Positions 1-10,220 of a stretch of 64,000 nucleotides of DNA are shown here, piece after piece. Numbering within the stretch: position 1 is the first letter of the stretch; each line of letters starts with the position of its first letter. The DNA is from Bryopsis sp. KO-2023 (taxonomy: Eukaryota > Chlorophyta > Ulvophyceae > Bryopsidales > Bryopsidaceae). A model generated the notes under the pieces. It was given only the letters and a program-made list of their open reading frames with translations, had not been told where the DNA came from and searched no databases. Where the stretch lies: the NCBI GenBank assembly GCA_030272585.1, contig BSYQ01000016.1, positions 310,001-374,000 on the forward strand. The letters run 5' to 3'. The position numbers were made by a program, and so were the translations under genes.

Positions 1-2
1 TC

Positions 3-2402
3 AGCCCCGCCAAGGCATTGTTTTTCCGGGAGTTTTCCACCAAAACCAAACGAAATGAACGCTTAGCAGAATTGCGAGGGGAGTTACGCCGGGCAGATGC
101 AGTGGAGCTGCAGCGCCAGGTCACCCTGAGGTTTATGAATGAGGAGAGGAAAGCTCAGGAGGGGAGTCTTGCCAGAGCCTTGCAGAAAGCAAGGGTCAAA
201 CAGCAGCTGGGGCACCTCTGGGAGACGATCAGGCGGGGTAAAGCTCCAGCAGAACTGAAAGTAGGGGACATGGTGATGTTGTGCTCAACTCGGTTCCCCT
301 ACCACCCCAAGGAGATGGAATTCAATCAGGGGCCATGGATGGTCCAGGAATTACGTGGGGATTTGGTAAAGGTGGGTCAGACCCCAAGGGATGCATGGAC
401 TGTGGACAGGGTACAGTGTCGCCTCATTGAGAGGACGGACGTGGAGGAGTCTCGTGGCGGAAGTGCAGAAAAACCCGACAGCGGCGGCGAATTGTTAGAC
501 GAATTTGCACTTTTCGAGAGCCCAGCGACCATGTTCCGATTCGTATGTTTCCTGGCCATCATATGCGGCGTGTTGAGTAGTGGCGGAGGCGGAGTAGGGC
601 CAATCGGTGGCGCACGTGAGGGTAGCGGCGATCAGCCAGAGCGAGGGGGCAGTGGATCATCGCAAAGGGGTGGCGGAAATCAACCAGGGCAAGGAAATGA
701 CGACACACCCATGGCTGAATCCGGCAGCCTCGATACAGCAGATTTGGAGGCGGAATATGGATTGCAGGAGGAGGAGACAGTGGAGGAGTTGGTCAGCGAG
801 CCCATGGTGGAGATCGCCTTACCAGCAGCCGGGCCATCACAACCTCCACCAGTAGAACTCCCGGCCACCTTCCGGAATCTGCCGGTGGAGCTGCAAATTG
901 ATGCAGTGGCCGCGTACTTTGCGGCGATCCTTGCGAGCCATATGACCCAGCCGGAAACCCAGAATGTTGCCACCCAAACCGACGAAGAAGAGCAGCGGGA
1001 TCAGGGGTCGCAGGCTACCTGCGACATGGTGCCGTGGAATCAATGGGAGCAACAACGGAGGCGGATGAAGAAGATGGCGGACCTCTTGGATCGCCAGAAG
1101 GATCGAATCGCGGAACTGACGGGGAAGGAAAAAGGATCGCTACACCCCCGAAGCAGCCACCCACGAAAGAAAACGGTGAAAAACCTCAAGGCTGGGGACA
1201 TTGGGGAAGGAGGAAAGCCACCTCCTCAGTTGGGTCCAGAAGACTTGGAGGAAGCTACAGCAACATTAACAGGAGAACAGCCACTCCATCAGCCTGGACA
1301 AGGAGGTCTGGAGGGATCAACAGCAGCAACAGCAGCTACAGCAGCAACAGCAGCCACAGGAGGAGGGCAGCATGAGGAAACCACAGTGGGGGAAGGCTCA
1401 GGATTGGTTGGGAGTGAAGCAGGGACTGGGGAGAAAGTGGGGGAGGAGCAGCCAACAACACCAGAGGATGAACCCCCAGCTCCAGCTGATGTGATCCCAG
1501 GAAGCCCACCACATCCACAGCCACTGTCGGCTCAGGAATGGGCGGAGGTGCAGAGGGAGGAAAGAGATCGGTCGTTGGCGGGACACCAGCCGCTGCCTGG
1601 GATGCATTACCGGAGAGGATGGGAGGAGAGGGTGTCACAGCCTCGTGTGGAGGAACCTGATCCAGTTCCGTTTGCCCACCAAGCGGAGCAAGCAGGACCC
1701 CAGGATCCACCAGCTGAACTCCCAACGACGGAGGAAGTGCCTCCAGCCTCCCAACTCGTCTTGCTGCCACCAGGGCCAATCAGACCACCAGCTCCACCCA
1801 TGGCGGGACCTCGGCCACCACGCCCCTTCCAGATGTTCCAGAATGTCCGCCCGGCTCCAACGCGTACATCCCAACCGCCCGGCTCCAACGCGTACATCCC
1901 AACCGCCTGTAAGTTTGCTAACACACCCGGGCACCACCGACACTGCTCGCGAGACCGCTTTGGAAAATCCTGGAAAGCGTGTGCCAAGGATGTGTTGGCC
2001 ATCCTCGTGGCCTTGCGGCGCCCCGACCTCTTCTGCCGCGGACGCGAACTCACGCTGGGGGACATCCCGGCGGCGGACCTTTCATGGATCCCGGAGTATC
2101 GCCCTGGCATCACCGCCGACGAGGTCTTCCAAAATCGCTGCTGGCGATGCGAAGCGGAAGCCAGAAACTTCCCAACGACGGCATACTGGCGCACGCTGAC
2201 GGCGGAGATGTGGGGGCGATACCCCGAGCTCCGTCGGCCGTTCCCTGACGAGATCCCCCTGGAGAGAGGCAGCGCAACCAAGCGGCCCCGAGAAGACGAA
2301 GGTCCAGACGATCCAGCAGCAGGAGGAGAGCCGCCGGAGCACTGTCGCGGAGGTCAGGGAGGACCGCCACCACCACCACCACCGCCGCCGCCGACAGCCT
2401 AA
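3..2402 (+). CDS. A1 integrase C-terminus fused to ORF3 (partial, 5' end outside window)
   Basis: The frame is open from base 3 to the TAA at 2400-2402. The first ~140 codons are the integrase C-terminal part, including a GPY-like stretch (QGPWMVQELRGDLVKVGQ). A hydrophobic segment starting at an internal ATG (531; MFRFVCFLAIICGVLSS) follows, then low-complexity Gly/Pro/Glu-rich sequence and a Cys/His-rich end with a polyproline tail. Compared with A2 (38765-42256), about 300 nt are missing around 1848 and a 28-bp segment is tandemly duplicated there. The loss removes the first CxxC pair (TRCSRCSK in A2) of the putative zinc module. The frame is kept. Function of the extension is unknown. Confidence 0.75.
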   Translation, partial: SPAKALFFREFSTKTKRNERLAELRGELRRADAVELQRQVTLRFMNEERKAQEGSLARALQKARVKQQLGHLWETIRRGKAPAELKVGDMVMLCSTRFPYHPKEMEFNQGPWMVQELRGDLVKVGQTPRDAWTVDRVQCRLIERTDVEESRGGSAEKPDSGGELLDEFALFESPATMFRFVCFLAIICGVLSSGGGGVGPIGGAREGSGDQPERGGSGSSQRGGGNQPGQGNDDTPMAESGSLDTADLEAEYGLQEEETVEELVSEPMVEIALPAAGPSQPPPVELPATFRNLPVELQIDAVAAYFAAILASHMTQPETQNVATQTDEEEQRDQGSQATCDMVPWNQWEQQRRRMKKMADLLDRQKDRIAELTGKEKGSLHPRSSHPRKKTVKNLKAGDIGEGGKPPPQLGPEDLEEATATLTGEQPLHQPGQGGLEGSTAATAATAATAATGGGQHEETTVGEGSGLVGSEAGTGEKVGEEQPTTPEDEPPAPADVIPGSPPHPQPLSAQEWAEVQREERDRSLAGHQPLPGMHYRRGWEERVSQPRVEEPDPVPFAHQAEQAGPQDPPAELPTTEEVPPASQLVLLPPGPIRPPAPPMAGPRPPRPFQMFQNVRPAPTRTSQPPGSNAYIPTACKFANTPGHHRHCSRDRFGKSWKACAKDVLAILVALRRPDLFCRGRELTLGDIPAADLSWIPEYRPGITADEVFQNRCWRCEAEARNFPTTAYWRTLTAEMWGRYPELRRPFPDEIPLERGSATKRPREDEGPDDPAAGGEPPEHCRGGQGGPPPPPPPPPPTA

Positions 2403-2469
2403 AAAGGGGGGAAGGTGAAAAAAAAAAAAAAAAAAAAAAAGAAAAAGGAAGGAAAATGGGGGAGGGGTG

Positions 2470-2860
2470 ACTGTTTGTTTTTGTTTTTATTGTTTTTATT
2501 TGTTTTTGTTTTATTGGTTTTCATGAGAATGGCTATGGAGACAGCCTTCTCAAAGAAAAGTAGTAGCTGAACTGGGTTGGATCAGGAAGAATGGAAAAGA
2601 AAAGGAAGTGAGAAAGAGAGAGTGAGAGCTCAGAGTTCAGGGCTCTCTTTTTGATGACTTTTTTGTTTTTGCTTTTATTGTTTTTGTTTTTGTTTTATTG
2701 GTTTTCATGAGAATGGCTATAGAGACAGCCTTCTCAAAGAAAAGTAGTAGCTGAACTGGATTGGACCAGTAAGAATGGAAAAGAAAAGGAAGTGAGGAAG
2801 AGGGAGTAAGAGTTCAGAGGTCAGGGTTCTTTCTTAAATCTTTTTGATACATGATTTCAA
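2470..2860 (+). repeat. Tandem ~184-bp duplication in A1 3' UTR
   Basis: Two imperfect copies of a T-rich then purine-rich unit. Each contains GGTTTTCATGAGAATGGCTA and a GAGACAGCCTTCTCAAAG stretch, with the shared word starting at 2516 and 2700. The same duplication is present in A2 (42320-42700), so it predates the split of the two copies. No ORF. Confidence 0.8.
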
Positions 2861-2876
2861 GTTGCTATGAGGGTTA

Positions 2877-3111
2877 TGTAACGGGACGCACACAGCCTCT
2901 AGCTGAGAGGACCTGCGTCTTGGGTTACTCCTTGTTCTTAGGCTCTTTTCAGTGGTGGTCACGTTCGTTCGGTCAAGTTCGGTCGAGAATCAGTCAATAT
3001 GTTACAAGTCGAATCTAACAAGTCCCCCTCTACCCCCTAGAGGATCGCCTAAATACTTGGGATAGTCGGACCTACAACCCTCACTACATCCACCTCATCA
3101 GTCCTATTACA
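2877..3111 (-). repeat. E 3' LTR
   Basis: Starts TGTAA and ends TTACA, a 5-bp terminal inverted repeat. It matches 6693-6927 by eye. It is the 3' LTR because the element reads on the minus strand. Confidence 0.93.
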
Positions 3112-6100
3112 ATCCCCTCCACATCACCGCCTAAACTCCTGTCCGGCGGATGATGTCACAAGAAAGAAGAAACAAAAAAAACGTGATCCTGAAGGGTGTA
3201 GAGTTACTGTCAAATTGAACAAGTCCCATTGTCCGTCAATCAGCTGAACTAATATAATCCGTCAGCCAATCCAAATCAACCCAATAAATGTTGTCAATAA
3301 CCCATGGATAATATTGTCGGAATAAGATCCAATAGCAACTCACTCTGGTGATCCAATCCAACCAATCGGTAAAATATTCAGCTCACCTCTAAGAGTAGTG
3401 CTAATCCCAAATAAGTAAAATCAACTCAATCGAAATAAACTCAATCAAAGAAAAGAAATACGTACTGAAATCTCAGCCCCTTAGCCCATCCAACCTCAAA
3501 CCAAAAGGGCTGGCTGTGATTTCAAAGCAATATAAAATTTTTGTCGAATGAAAATCAGTCCAAGTCAATAAGTAAAGTCTATCAATAACTGACTGCCGCT
3601 CCCCTCCTGATCTAAAGAAAATCAGTGAAATCGGCATCCCATACTACCCATCTCTGAGACAAGAGCCAATCAAACTATTGATGTCATGAAAGTCAATTTC
3701 TTGCCTACTTCAATAAGCAATGTCCAAAAGAAAAGAAAGAGAAGAAAAGAAAATGTCTACTCAGTTCCACTACTCAGTTACTCACTCCCTCCGATCTCAC
3801 CATTAGTGGAGCTAATCGGAATAAAGAAAATCAGTGAACCAGAACTAGAAAATATCCACCTCTGATCCCCTCATAATCAATCATATTATTCTCCCCTCCA
3901 GTTTGGAGATCCAGGGACTGAGGCTGAAAACAATGTCCCAAATACTAGTCAAAAGAAATCCTATCAAATCAGAAATCCAGGGCTGGCCATGATCGTAAAA
4001 CTAGACTTTCAATCAAGCTACCAAATGCCTAATGGTTTTGCTTCTTAACATCTTAAGTTGATTGTAAGTTGTGCAAGCACACAAGCAAAACTAGACTGAC
4101 CTATCCATCCACAAGGAATCGTTCAGAATACTCACAAAAACGATCGCATAATGACCACTGGCTAATCCTACTTGCTCATGTCAGGTCCAACCCGGACTAC
4201 CAAATCAGTCAAGAAAACAGAATCAAAGAAAATCAGACCCTAGCTCCCCTCCAGTCACAACATCTTTGGGGCTGGCTGGAGATCCAAGAATAAATATCAA
4301 GTAATGCAATGTCAGAAATTCCAATCTGACCTACAATCCATCCAATCCATTACCCCCCTCCCAACTGAAAACTGAAAACTGGGGGTTTAGGGCTGAAAAT
4401 TCCATGTCAAAATAAAAAATAAAAATAAAAAGTTAACCACTCTTGAGCCAATAATATAGTCATTTTTTTTTTTTTTTTTTTTTTTTTTTTCACCTCCAGC
4501 AACCCAAACAGATTTTTCTGGGACCAACAAAACCAAATTTCAATTCAAAATCAAAAATCAGATTCTAAATTAAGAACATCCATTCACCTCAGACCGAGCT
4601 CTATCGCCTGTCCCAAAGCGTTAAGTGGCAGCTTGGCGACATTTTCTCGACACTCACTCCAGTTGCCGCCCCCTCACTTGCCAACAAATCGTGGGCCTTG
4701 TGTGGCATCAATCCCTTCGGTCGTCAACTGAATCTTCACCCCGCAAAAGCTTCGCCTTGGAAGGTGACGCCCCCTCCGTCGGCTAATCCCTCACGTGATG
4801 GCATGCCTCCACCTTAGTGCTTCGCCAGAACTCATTGGTGGCCTTCGGGCGTCTGTCTAGACATCTGCCCATCATGCAGTCACACTTTCTTCGATATTCC
4901 GTTTACCGAGCGTCTCCTGCCCACCGACCGTGCAACTCAAGCTACTGTCATCGATGTGTTCGGCATTCGCTCCTCGTTGGATTTGTAGCATTTCGCCTCT
5001 CGAATAGCTTTTCTTCGCCCGCAAATGGTTACTGACATCTCTGACGTCCAAGTCGTGAGACGCCTTAGCTTCACCACTGGGTTACTGCCTATTCTGTTTA
5101 GGCTGCATATCCAGTCATCGGCTGCAAAAGACCATTTTTGCAGCGAATCGTGACACTTTCCAAGTGCCCTTGACGCAACTGCATGCTCTCCCGACTCCAG
5201 TCGATTTTCGGAATTATATTTTGATCATTAATTGCACGTTTGGTCACAAGCTCCTTTCGCCAAGCAGATGGGGCTCCTCCTTTTATTTCTGTCTCATTCC
5301 CGAATGCAACCGACGCGGAATTACCAGTTGCGTTGCTCGCTCGACAGATTCGCATCACTCTGGGGTCCCTTCGGTTTCCCCACGAATCACATTTCCAATA
5401 TCCTTTGGATCGACCCTTAATTTCGAGCAAAATCTATTCAATTCAAGAGTTCCACTTCACCCATTGTCGAGATTTCGGTGTCTACATCCACAATGTGACT
5501 CCCTCTCAACGTGAAAATTATTGCTGGAAACTTTGTTGGGATTTCTGTCAGTTCGAGCCACTTGGCCTCAAAACCAACCAACAGCAATTTTACTTAAGTC
5601 TCCCATCAGTCAAAATCAAAATGTGGTTTCATTCATCACCCTCATATGGTTCCGATTTTCGATTATGTCCGTCTCTTCGCCACTGCGTCGCTCCTCCGAC
5701 TTCGTTCGGCAATCCTTGCGCCCAGTTTTGTTTGACATCGCTAATCAACATCTTTTCCTCAGACCCCAATCCACGGTTCAAATGTGCTTCAGCTTCCACA
5801 CCATCAACTTCGATTGACCTGTCCATGATCGCAGCCCAGCCGACGACCAGACCTGTAGCTGTTGTGAGACAGCGAGTCGCAAAATCGATTTTCGATTCGC
5901 CCCCCCATGGAGGCCAGGGTTTACACCCCGCGATCGACTCCTTTACCACTATCGACTTCGATACGCCAATTTCGATTCACCTTTCGAATCCATTCGTGAA
6001 ATCCCCCAGGATTTCTCCAGAACTCAATCCCCAAATTCTGGCGACAACCCCCAGCCTACCACGCATTGGCTGGGTCCGAAGGCCTCGTGACAAATGGCTA

Positions 6101-6679
6101 CGCCTACGTCCACCTCTTCCCCTTCGGTCGATTGTCAGCGCATCTTGACGATAGTACCTTTCGCCGCATCACCCACGCGACGTCCGAATCCCAAAATCTG
6201 TATCTCGGTCCTCAGACCGGCGCAAAATCCTGCTTTTACTCAAGCAAAGTGTATTTTGGCTCACCAACTGCGAGACAAACTCGCCACACCTTCTCCAACG
6301 TTTTCGCACCTCCCTACGCTATTTCCCCACCGATCTTCGATGGTCGCACATTGGAGTCGTCACTCACTTTGAACAAAACCTCGTCAAGCTTTCGATCTAC
6401 TTTCTTTTTCAACACTTTGGGCTACAGCAACCCTCAAGACGTCGTTTATAACCGTTCTTCGTTTGTCTTTCGAATTCTGTGGAATTCTGTCCGCGACGTC
6501 CAAGTTTCGCGCCCAGTTGATCGTCTCACAAGTCCACACGAGTCAGCTCATCCAGACTACTCGTCAAGTTCGTGGTACTTTCGTTTTCCTGGTTATGTCG
6601 TTACTACGTTGGTGGCCTTTTCATTGTCCTTTCGCGTCCCTGTCCCACTTTGGATCATCCTCGTATTAGAGGTCCCTTC
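3112..6679 (-). other. E internal region, non-coding
   Basis: Gene-free 3.57 kb. The longest open frame (5240-6148, plus strand) has no recognisable domain and runs opposite to the element's sense. A T30 tract lies near 4463-4492. The left block (about 3112-4480) is A+T-rich and iterates AATC; I count 6 in 3231-3360. The right block (4560-6680) iterates TTCG; I count 6 in 5881-6000. No RNA gene was recognised. Confidence 0.7.
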
Positions 6680-6691
6680 GCTCCGAAACCA
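6680..6691 (-). promoter_or_regulatory. E primer-binding site candidate
   Basis: On the minus strand TGGTTTCGGAGC lies 1 nt after the LTR terminus. The same 12-mer follows the 5' LTR of elements A, B, D, G and H in this window. A primer ending in CCA would pair with it, but I could not assign the tRNA. Confidence 0.7.
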
Positions 6692-6692
6692 T

Positions 6693-6927
6693 TGTAACGG
6701 GACGCACACAGCCTCTAGCTGAGAGGACCTGCGTCTTGGGTTACTCCTTGTTCTTAGGCTCTTTTCAGTGGTGGTCACGTTCGTTCGGTCAAGTTCGGTC
6801 GAGAATCAGTCAATATGTTACAAGTCGAATCTAACAAGTCCCCCTCTACCCCCTAGAGGATCGCCTAAATACTTGGGATAGTCGGACCTACAACCCTCAC
6901 TACATCCACCTCATCAGTCCTATTACA
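6693..6927 (-). repeat. E 5' LTR
   Basis: 235 bp, TGTAA to TTACA, matching 2877-3111 by eye. It contains a short inverted repeat CCTCTA-N5-TAGAGG (plus-strand reading, around 6845-6861). The identity of the two LTRs indicates a recent insertion. Confidence 0.93.
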
Positions 6928-7085
6928 GGTTAGAGATCAGACTGTCTGCTGCTGAAGTGGGCAGGCAGAAAAACACTGTGGCAGGAGTGGGTGTCTGATG
7001 GGTTAGGTATCTTTTTGGGGGAAGGTATGAAAAAGGGGGGGGGGGGGGGGAATAAACAAACAGAAACCTCTGGTTCTTGGACCTG

Positions 7086-7124
<39 letters not shown>

Positions 7125-7528
7125 CAAGCCTACTGGTTGAGAAGGCAGGTTGCTCAGTATTTCTAGGGATGAAGTGAACAAGCTGGCAGAACAGCTGTGG
7201 ATTGTGTTGTGCTTGTGTTATCAAGGTTAACAGACATTTTTCCTGTTGTGTAGAAAGTGATAATTGAAAAAAAAAAAAAAAAAAACTTTTATTTTGGATC
7301 CCAACATACTGACACTTAGCACTTGTTCTGTAGTACTGGGGACACTGCATCTGTGGACTTAGTGGTTGAATAGGCAGTTAGGTCTTTCTATTCACCACTT
7401 CTCCAACAGTTCTGACCCCAGTTATCTTGAACATGGAAGTCTAGACACAGAAACAGTTCAGAAAAGAGGGGAGGGGATGTTAAAACTTTTGGGGACAAAA
7501 GTTCAGGGAGGAGGGGAGTGGTTACAGC
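6928..7528 (+). other. A1 3' UTR with homopolymer tracts
   Basis: Collinear with A2 42717-43312. It contains poly-G (about 7036-7050), a long poly-A (about 7086-7119) and a second poly-A (about 7266-7285). Tract lengths differ between A1 and A2. The end is purine-rich (GGGAGGAGGGGAG) followed by GGTTACAGC directly before the LTR, the likely polypurine tract. No gene. Confidence 0.75.
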
Positions 7529-8065
7529 TGTAACCCCAAACCACGTCGCCTCCACCGTTTTCGTCACACTGGCCAAGGCCAGAGTGCTATCGGGTAGAGG
7601 AGGGGTAGTTAGGACAGTCCAGCCACAGTCTGGAAGTAGCAGTCCAGCTGCGGAAATGACGAGGTTGGACGGTCCTAGGGGTAGAGACTAAGGGAAGGGA
7701 TTGAGGGAGGTTAGGAAGATCAGCTAGGCTTGATAGGTTAGGTAGTCCCCATCAGTAGGTGGGATCCTAGGTGATCAGTGGGACTAGGGTGAGTCAGGCG
7801 GCAGCCTATTTAATGGCTGATCTTAGGTTATTGGACATTCTGGGTGAGGCTTTTGTGTTTATTCGAGTTTGGACCTTTATTGATTGTTGTAAGAAAGCTT
7901 GTGTGAAGAGTCCTGAGTAAGGTGCCTTGCAAAGGCCGTGTGATCAACTTAAAGAGGGGCTGTCCCCACTTCCGCCGTTCCCGTTCTGCAGAAACGCCAT
8001 CACCACCGTTAAGTACGGCTGCAGGGGTGACCCCAGCGGTCAAGGTTACCCTATTTGTGGTTACA
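7529..8065 (+). repeat. A1 3' LTR
   Basis: 537 bp, starting TGTAACC and ending GGTTACA, a perfect 7-bp terminal inverted repeat. It matches the A2 LTRs with a few substitutions and one indel. GGTTACA-GC-TGTAACC spans its left boundary as a perfect 16-bp palindrome. A TATTTAA box lies near 7808. Confidence 0.93.
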
Positions 8066-10220
8066 CCCGCGTTCCATTCCACCAAAAACCCGAGTCGAAA
8101 CGACACATTGAAGCAGCGGATTCCAATGTATTGAACCACTCGTCTTTAGCGTACCCCTCAGATAATCGTCGCTGAAGATCGATATTAGGCAAAGGAGAGA
8201 GAGCTGGGCTCTCCTCACCAAGGTGACTGAGTCGGCCACGCTTGCTCACCGACTCCAACAAGACACTGATCTGCTGAGAATACCGTACAGGATAGCGCGA
8301 CAAGGGGTCTGCTACATTCGTCCTGCCTGGCTGGTATTCCCACTTGAATCGGTATCCCTGAAGACACTCAAGCCACCGCACCGCTCTTCGAGACAACGTT
8401 ACCTGGGAATGGAAAAATGTGTTGGGTTTGTGATCCACGATCACCTTAAACTCCATCACATCCAGATAGCACCTCCACAATTTCAAAGCATGGACAACAG
8501 CAAACATTTCTTTGTCTGATATTGACCATCTCAATTGTGCACCATGTAGCATTTTACTTTCAAATGCTATTGGTCGACCTTCTTGAAGTAATATTGCACC
8601 AATAGCCCAATCCGAGGCATCGGCAACAACTTCAAAAGGCTTGCTGAAATCTGGCATTGCCAAGCAAGGTGCATGGGTCAGGGCTTCCTTAATTGCCACC
8701 ATTGCTTTCCGACAATCCTCATTCCAGTCCCACTCCTTACTCTTCCTAAGTAAGTTCGTAAGTGGTCCGACCAATTTACTGTATCCTTGAATGAACCGAC
8801 GGAAGTAATTTGAAAGACCTAAGAAGGATCTCAACTCAGATATATTTTGTGGCTCTGGCCAATCAATGACCTTCTGAGTCTTGCGAGTATCTACCGCAAT
8901 CCCTTCTTTGCTTATCACGAAGCCAAGATAATGCAATGCATCCTTAAAGAAATCACACTTTGATCTCTTCAAGAAGAGCTTGTGCTCTCTCAAACGATCC
9001 ATGACCTTTTTGAGATGCATGATGTGGTCTTTCTCATTCCTCGAATACACAAGTATATCATCAAGATAGATAAGGACGTACTTCCCTATCATCCCATGAA
9101 ATACACGGTTCATCCATGTTTGGAATATCGCTGGTGCATTCGTCAAACCCATCGGTAAGACACGATATTCAAACAATCCAAAGGGCGTCTTGAAAGCCGT
9201 TTTAGCCTGGTCCTCAGCTTTGACACGAAGCTGCCAGTAACCAGCTTTCAAATCAAGGGCGGTAAAGTACCTCGCACCTTGTAACTGATCCAACAGATCA
9301 TCGATACGTGGGATAGGGTATTGATTTTTGACTGTTAACTTATTCAAACCTCTATAGTCCACACACATTCTTTTTGTCCCATCCGGTTTGGGTACAAACA
9401 AGACTGGTGCTCCCCATGGACTACACGACGGTTGAATAAGTCCCTTAGCCAACATATCCGATATCTGATCCTCAATTTCCTTACGCTCTCCAGGCGTATA
9501 GCGAAATATAGGACGACTCACAGGATTTGCTCCTGGTATCAGATCTATAGAAGCATCGAACTCTCTAGAGGGTGGACACGAGGCCAATTCATTCGCAAAC
9601 CGATCCTCGTATTCGTCCAATATAGGAGCCAACATGTTCTCCAACGTTTCTTTCTCAACATGATCACCGTGTGCGGATTTTACCACATCCTCTAGTGATC
9701 TACGTTCACGAAACAACGCATTAGGAGACCCATGTTCCTCCCCCTCAAGAGGTGGCGTGACCTCACGCACCAAGACAAGGAATGGAGTGATCCGATCATC
9801 ACGAAGACATCGTTTCACTTGTTTAATGGAAAGAAATGGAGTAATCGTATGAACACAACGATCACTACGATTTCGAGCCGAAATAGTATGATGGATCGTA
9901 ACTCGACGTCCACGAGTTGACAACAACGAACAACTGTTATGAAGGAAATCCATATGAGCACAATGGTCCTTCAACCAAACATCTCCAAGATAAAGGTCAA
10001 AGTGAGGAGCACTGATCACCAAGCACTCTAACTTTTCACGAAGACCTTGTATCCGAAGAGGAACTGTGGTTTTACCAGAACAAGTCAATGGTGTCAGCCA
10101 TTTGAACAGTTGTATCACTTTGAGCTTGGTATGAGATACCATAAGCCTCACAAAATTGTTGGGAAATATAGGCTGAACCAGCCGCACCCGAATCCAACAA
10201 TATATGTGCAGGAGTATCAA
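8066..10220 (-). CDS. pol: D Pol: protease C-terminus, reverse transcriptase, RNase H (3' truncated)
   Basis: The ORF reads leftward from about 10220. Its first part continues the protease (VPLRIQGLREKLECLVIS, then DLYLGDVWL). RT follows, with WGAPVLFVPKPDG, the LDLKAGYWQL block and the YLDDILVYS catalytic box. Ty3-type RNase H follows, with VVADASDWAIGAIL, the SDKEMFAVVHAL Glu region and VDHKPN. The tether ADPLSRYP is present, but no integrase. At 8066 the frame runs into the A1 LTR and stops after five foreign codons, so the protein is broken there. Frame relative to gag is +1, with a 148-nt overlap. The break falls inside the protease domain, so it could be either a programmed +1 shift or a decayed 1-nt mutation. 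Confidence 0.9.

Larger units (their letters stand above)
2877..6927 (-). mobile_element. Element E, non-autonomous LTR retrotransposon without gag/pol
   Basis: Two direct 235-bp LTRs, identical by eye, bound 3.58 kb. The 5-bp duplication GGTTA (2872-2876 and 6928-6932) flanks it, and A2 has the uninterrupted site (gagggttagagatc near 42715). Orientation is minus: GCTCCGAAACCA at 6680-6691 is the complement of the PBS-like TGGTTTCGGAGC beside the 5' LTR, and GGAGGGGAT (minus) abuts the other LTR as a polypurine tract. I find no reverse transcriptase, integrase or zinc-knuckle motif in any frame. The interior has two blocks, AATC-rich (3112-4480) and TTCG-rich (4560-6680). Confidence 0.93.
1..8065 (+). 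mobile_element. Element A copy 1 (A1), Ty3/gypsy LTR retrotransposon, 3' part
   Basis: From the left edge this stretch is collinear with 39585-43312 plus the A2 3' LTR (integrase C-terminus, ORF3, 3' UTR, 3' LTR), apart from a net 270-nt deletion in ORF3 and element E at 2877-6927. The 5' part lies outside the window. The right end is the LTR terminus GGTTACA at 8059-8065. Sequence beyond it is the minus-strand pol of element D, so A1 landed inside D in the opposite orientation. The target duplication cannot be tested because the left end is not present. Confidence 0.9.

Noticed and set aside
5240-6148. 302-codon open frame inside E
   Set aside because: No ATG at its start, opposite to the sense of E, no domain, and composition follows the TTCG carpet. 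Treated as chance.
7080-7290. Poly-A tracts as tails of LINE/SINE insertions
   Set aside because: They occur at the same positions in A1 and A2 with no target duplications, so they belong to the A 3' UTR.
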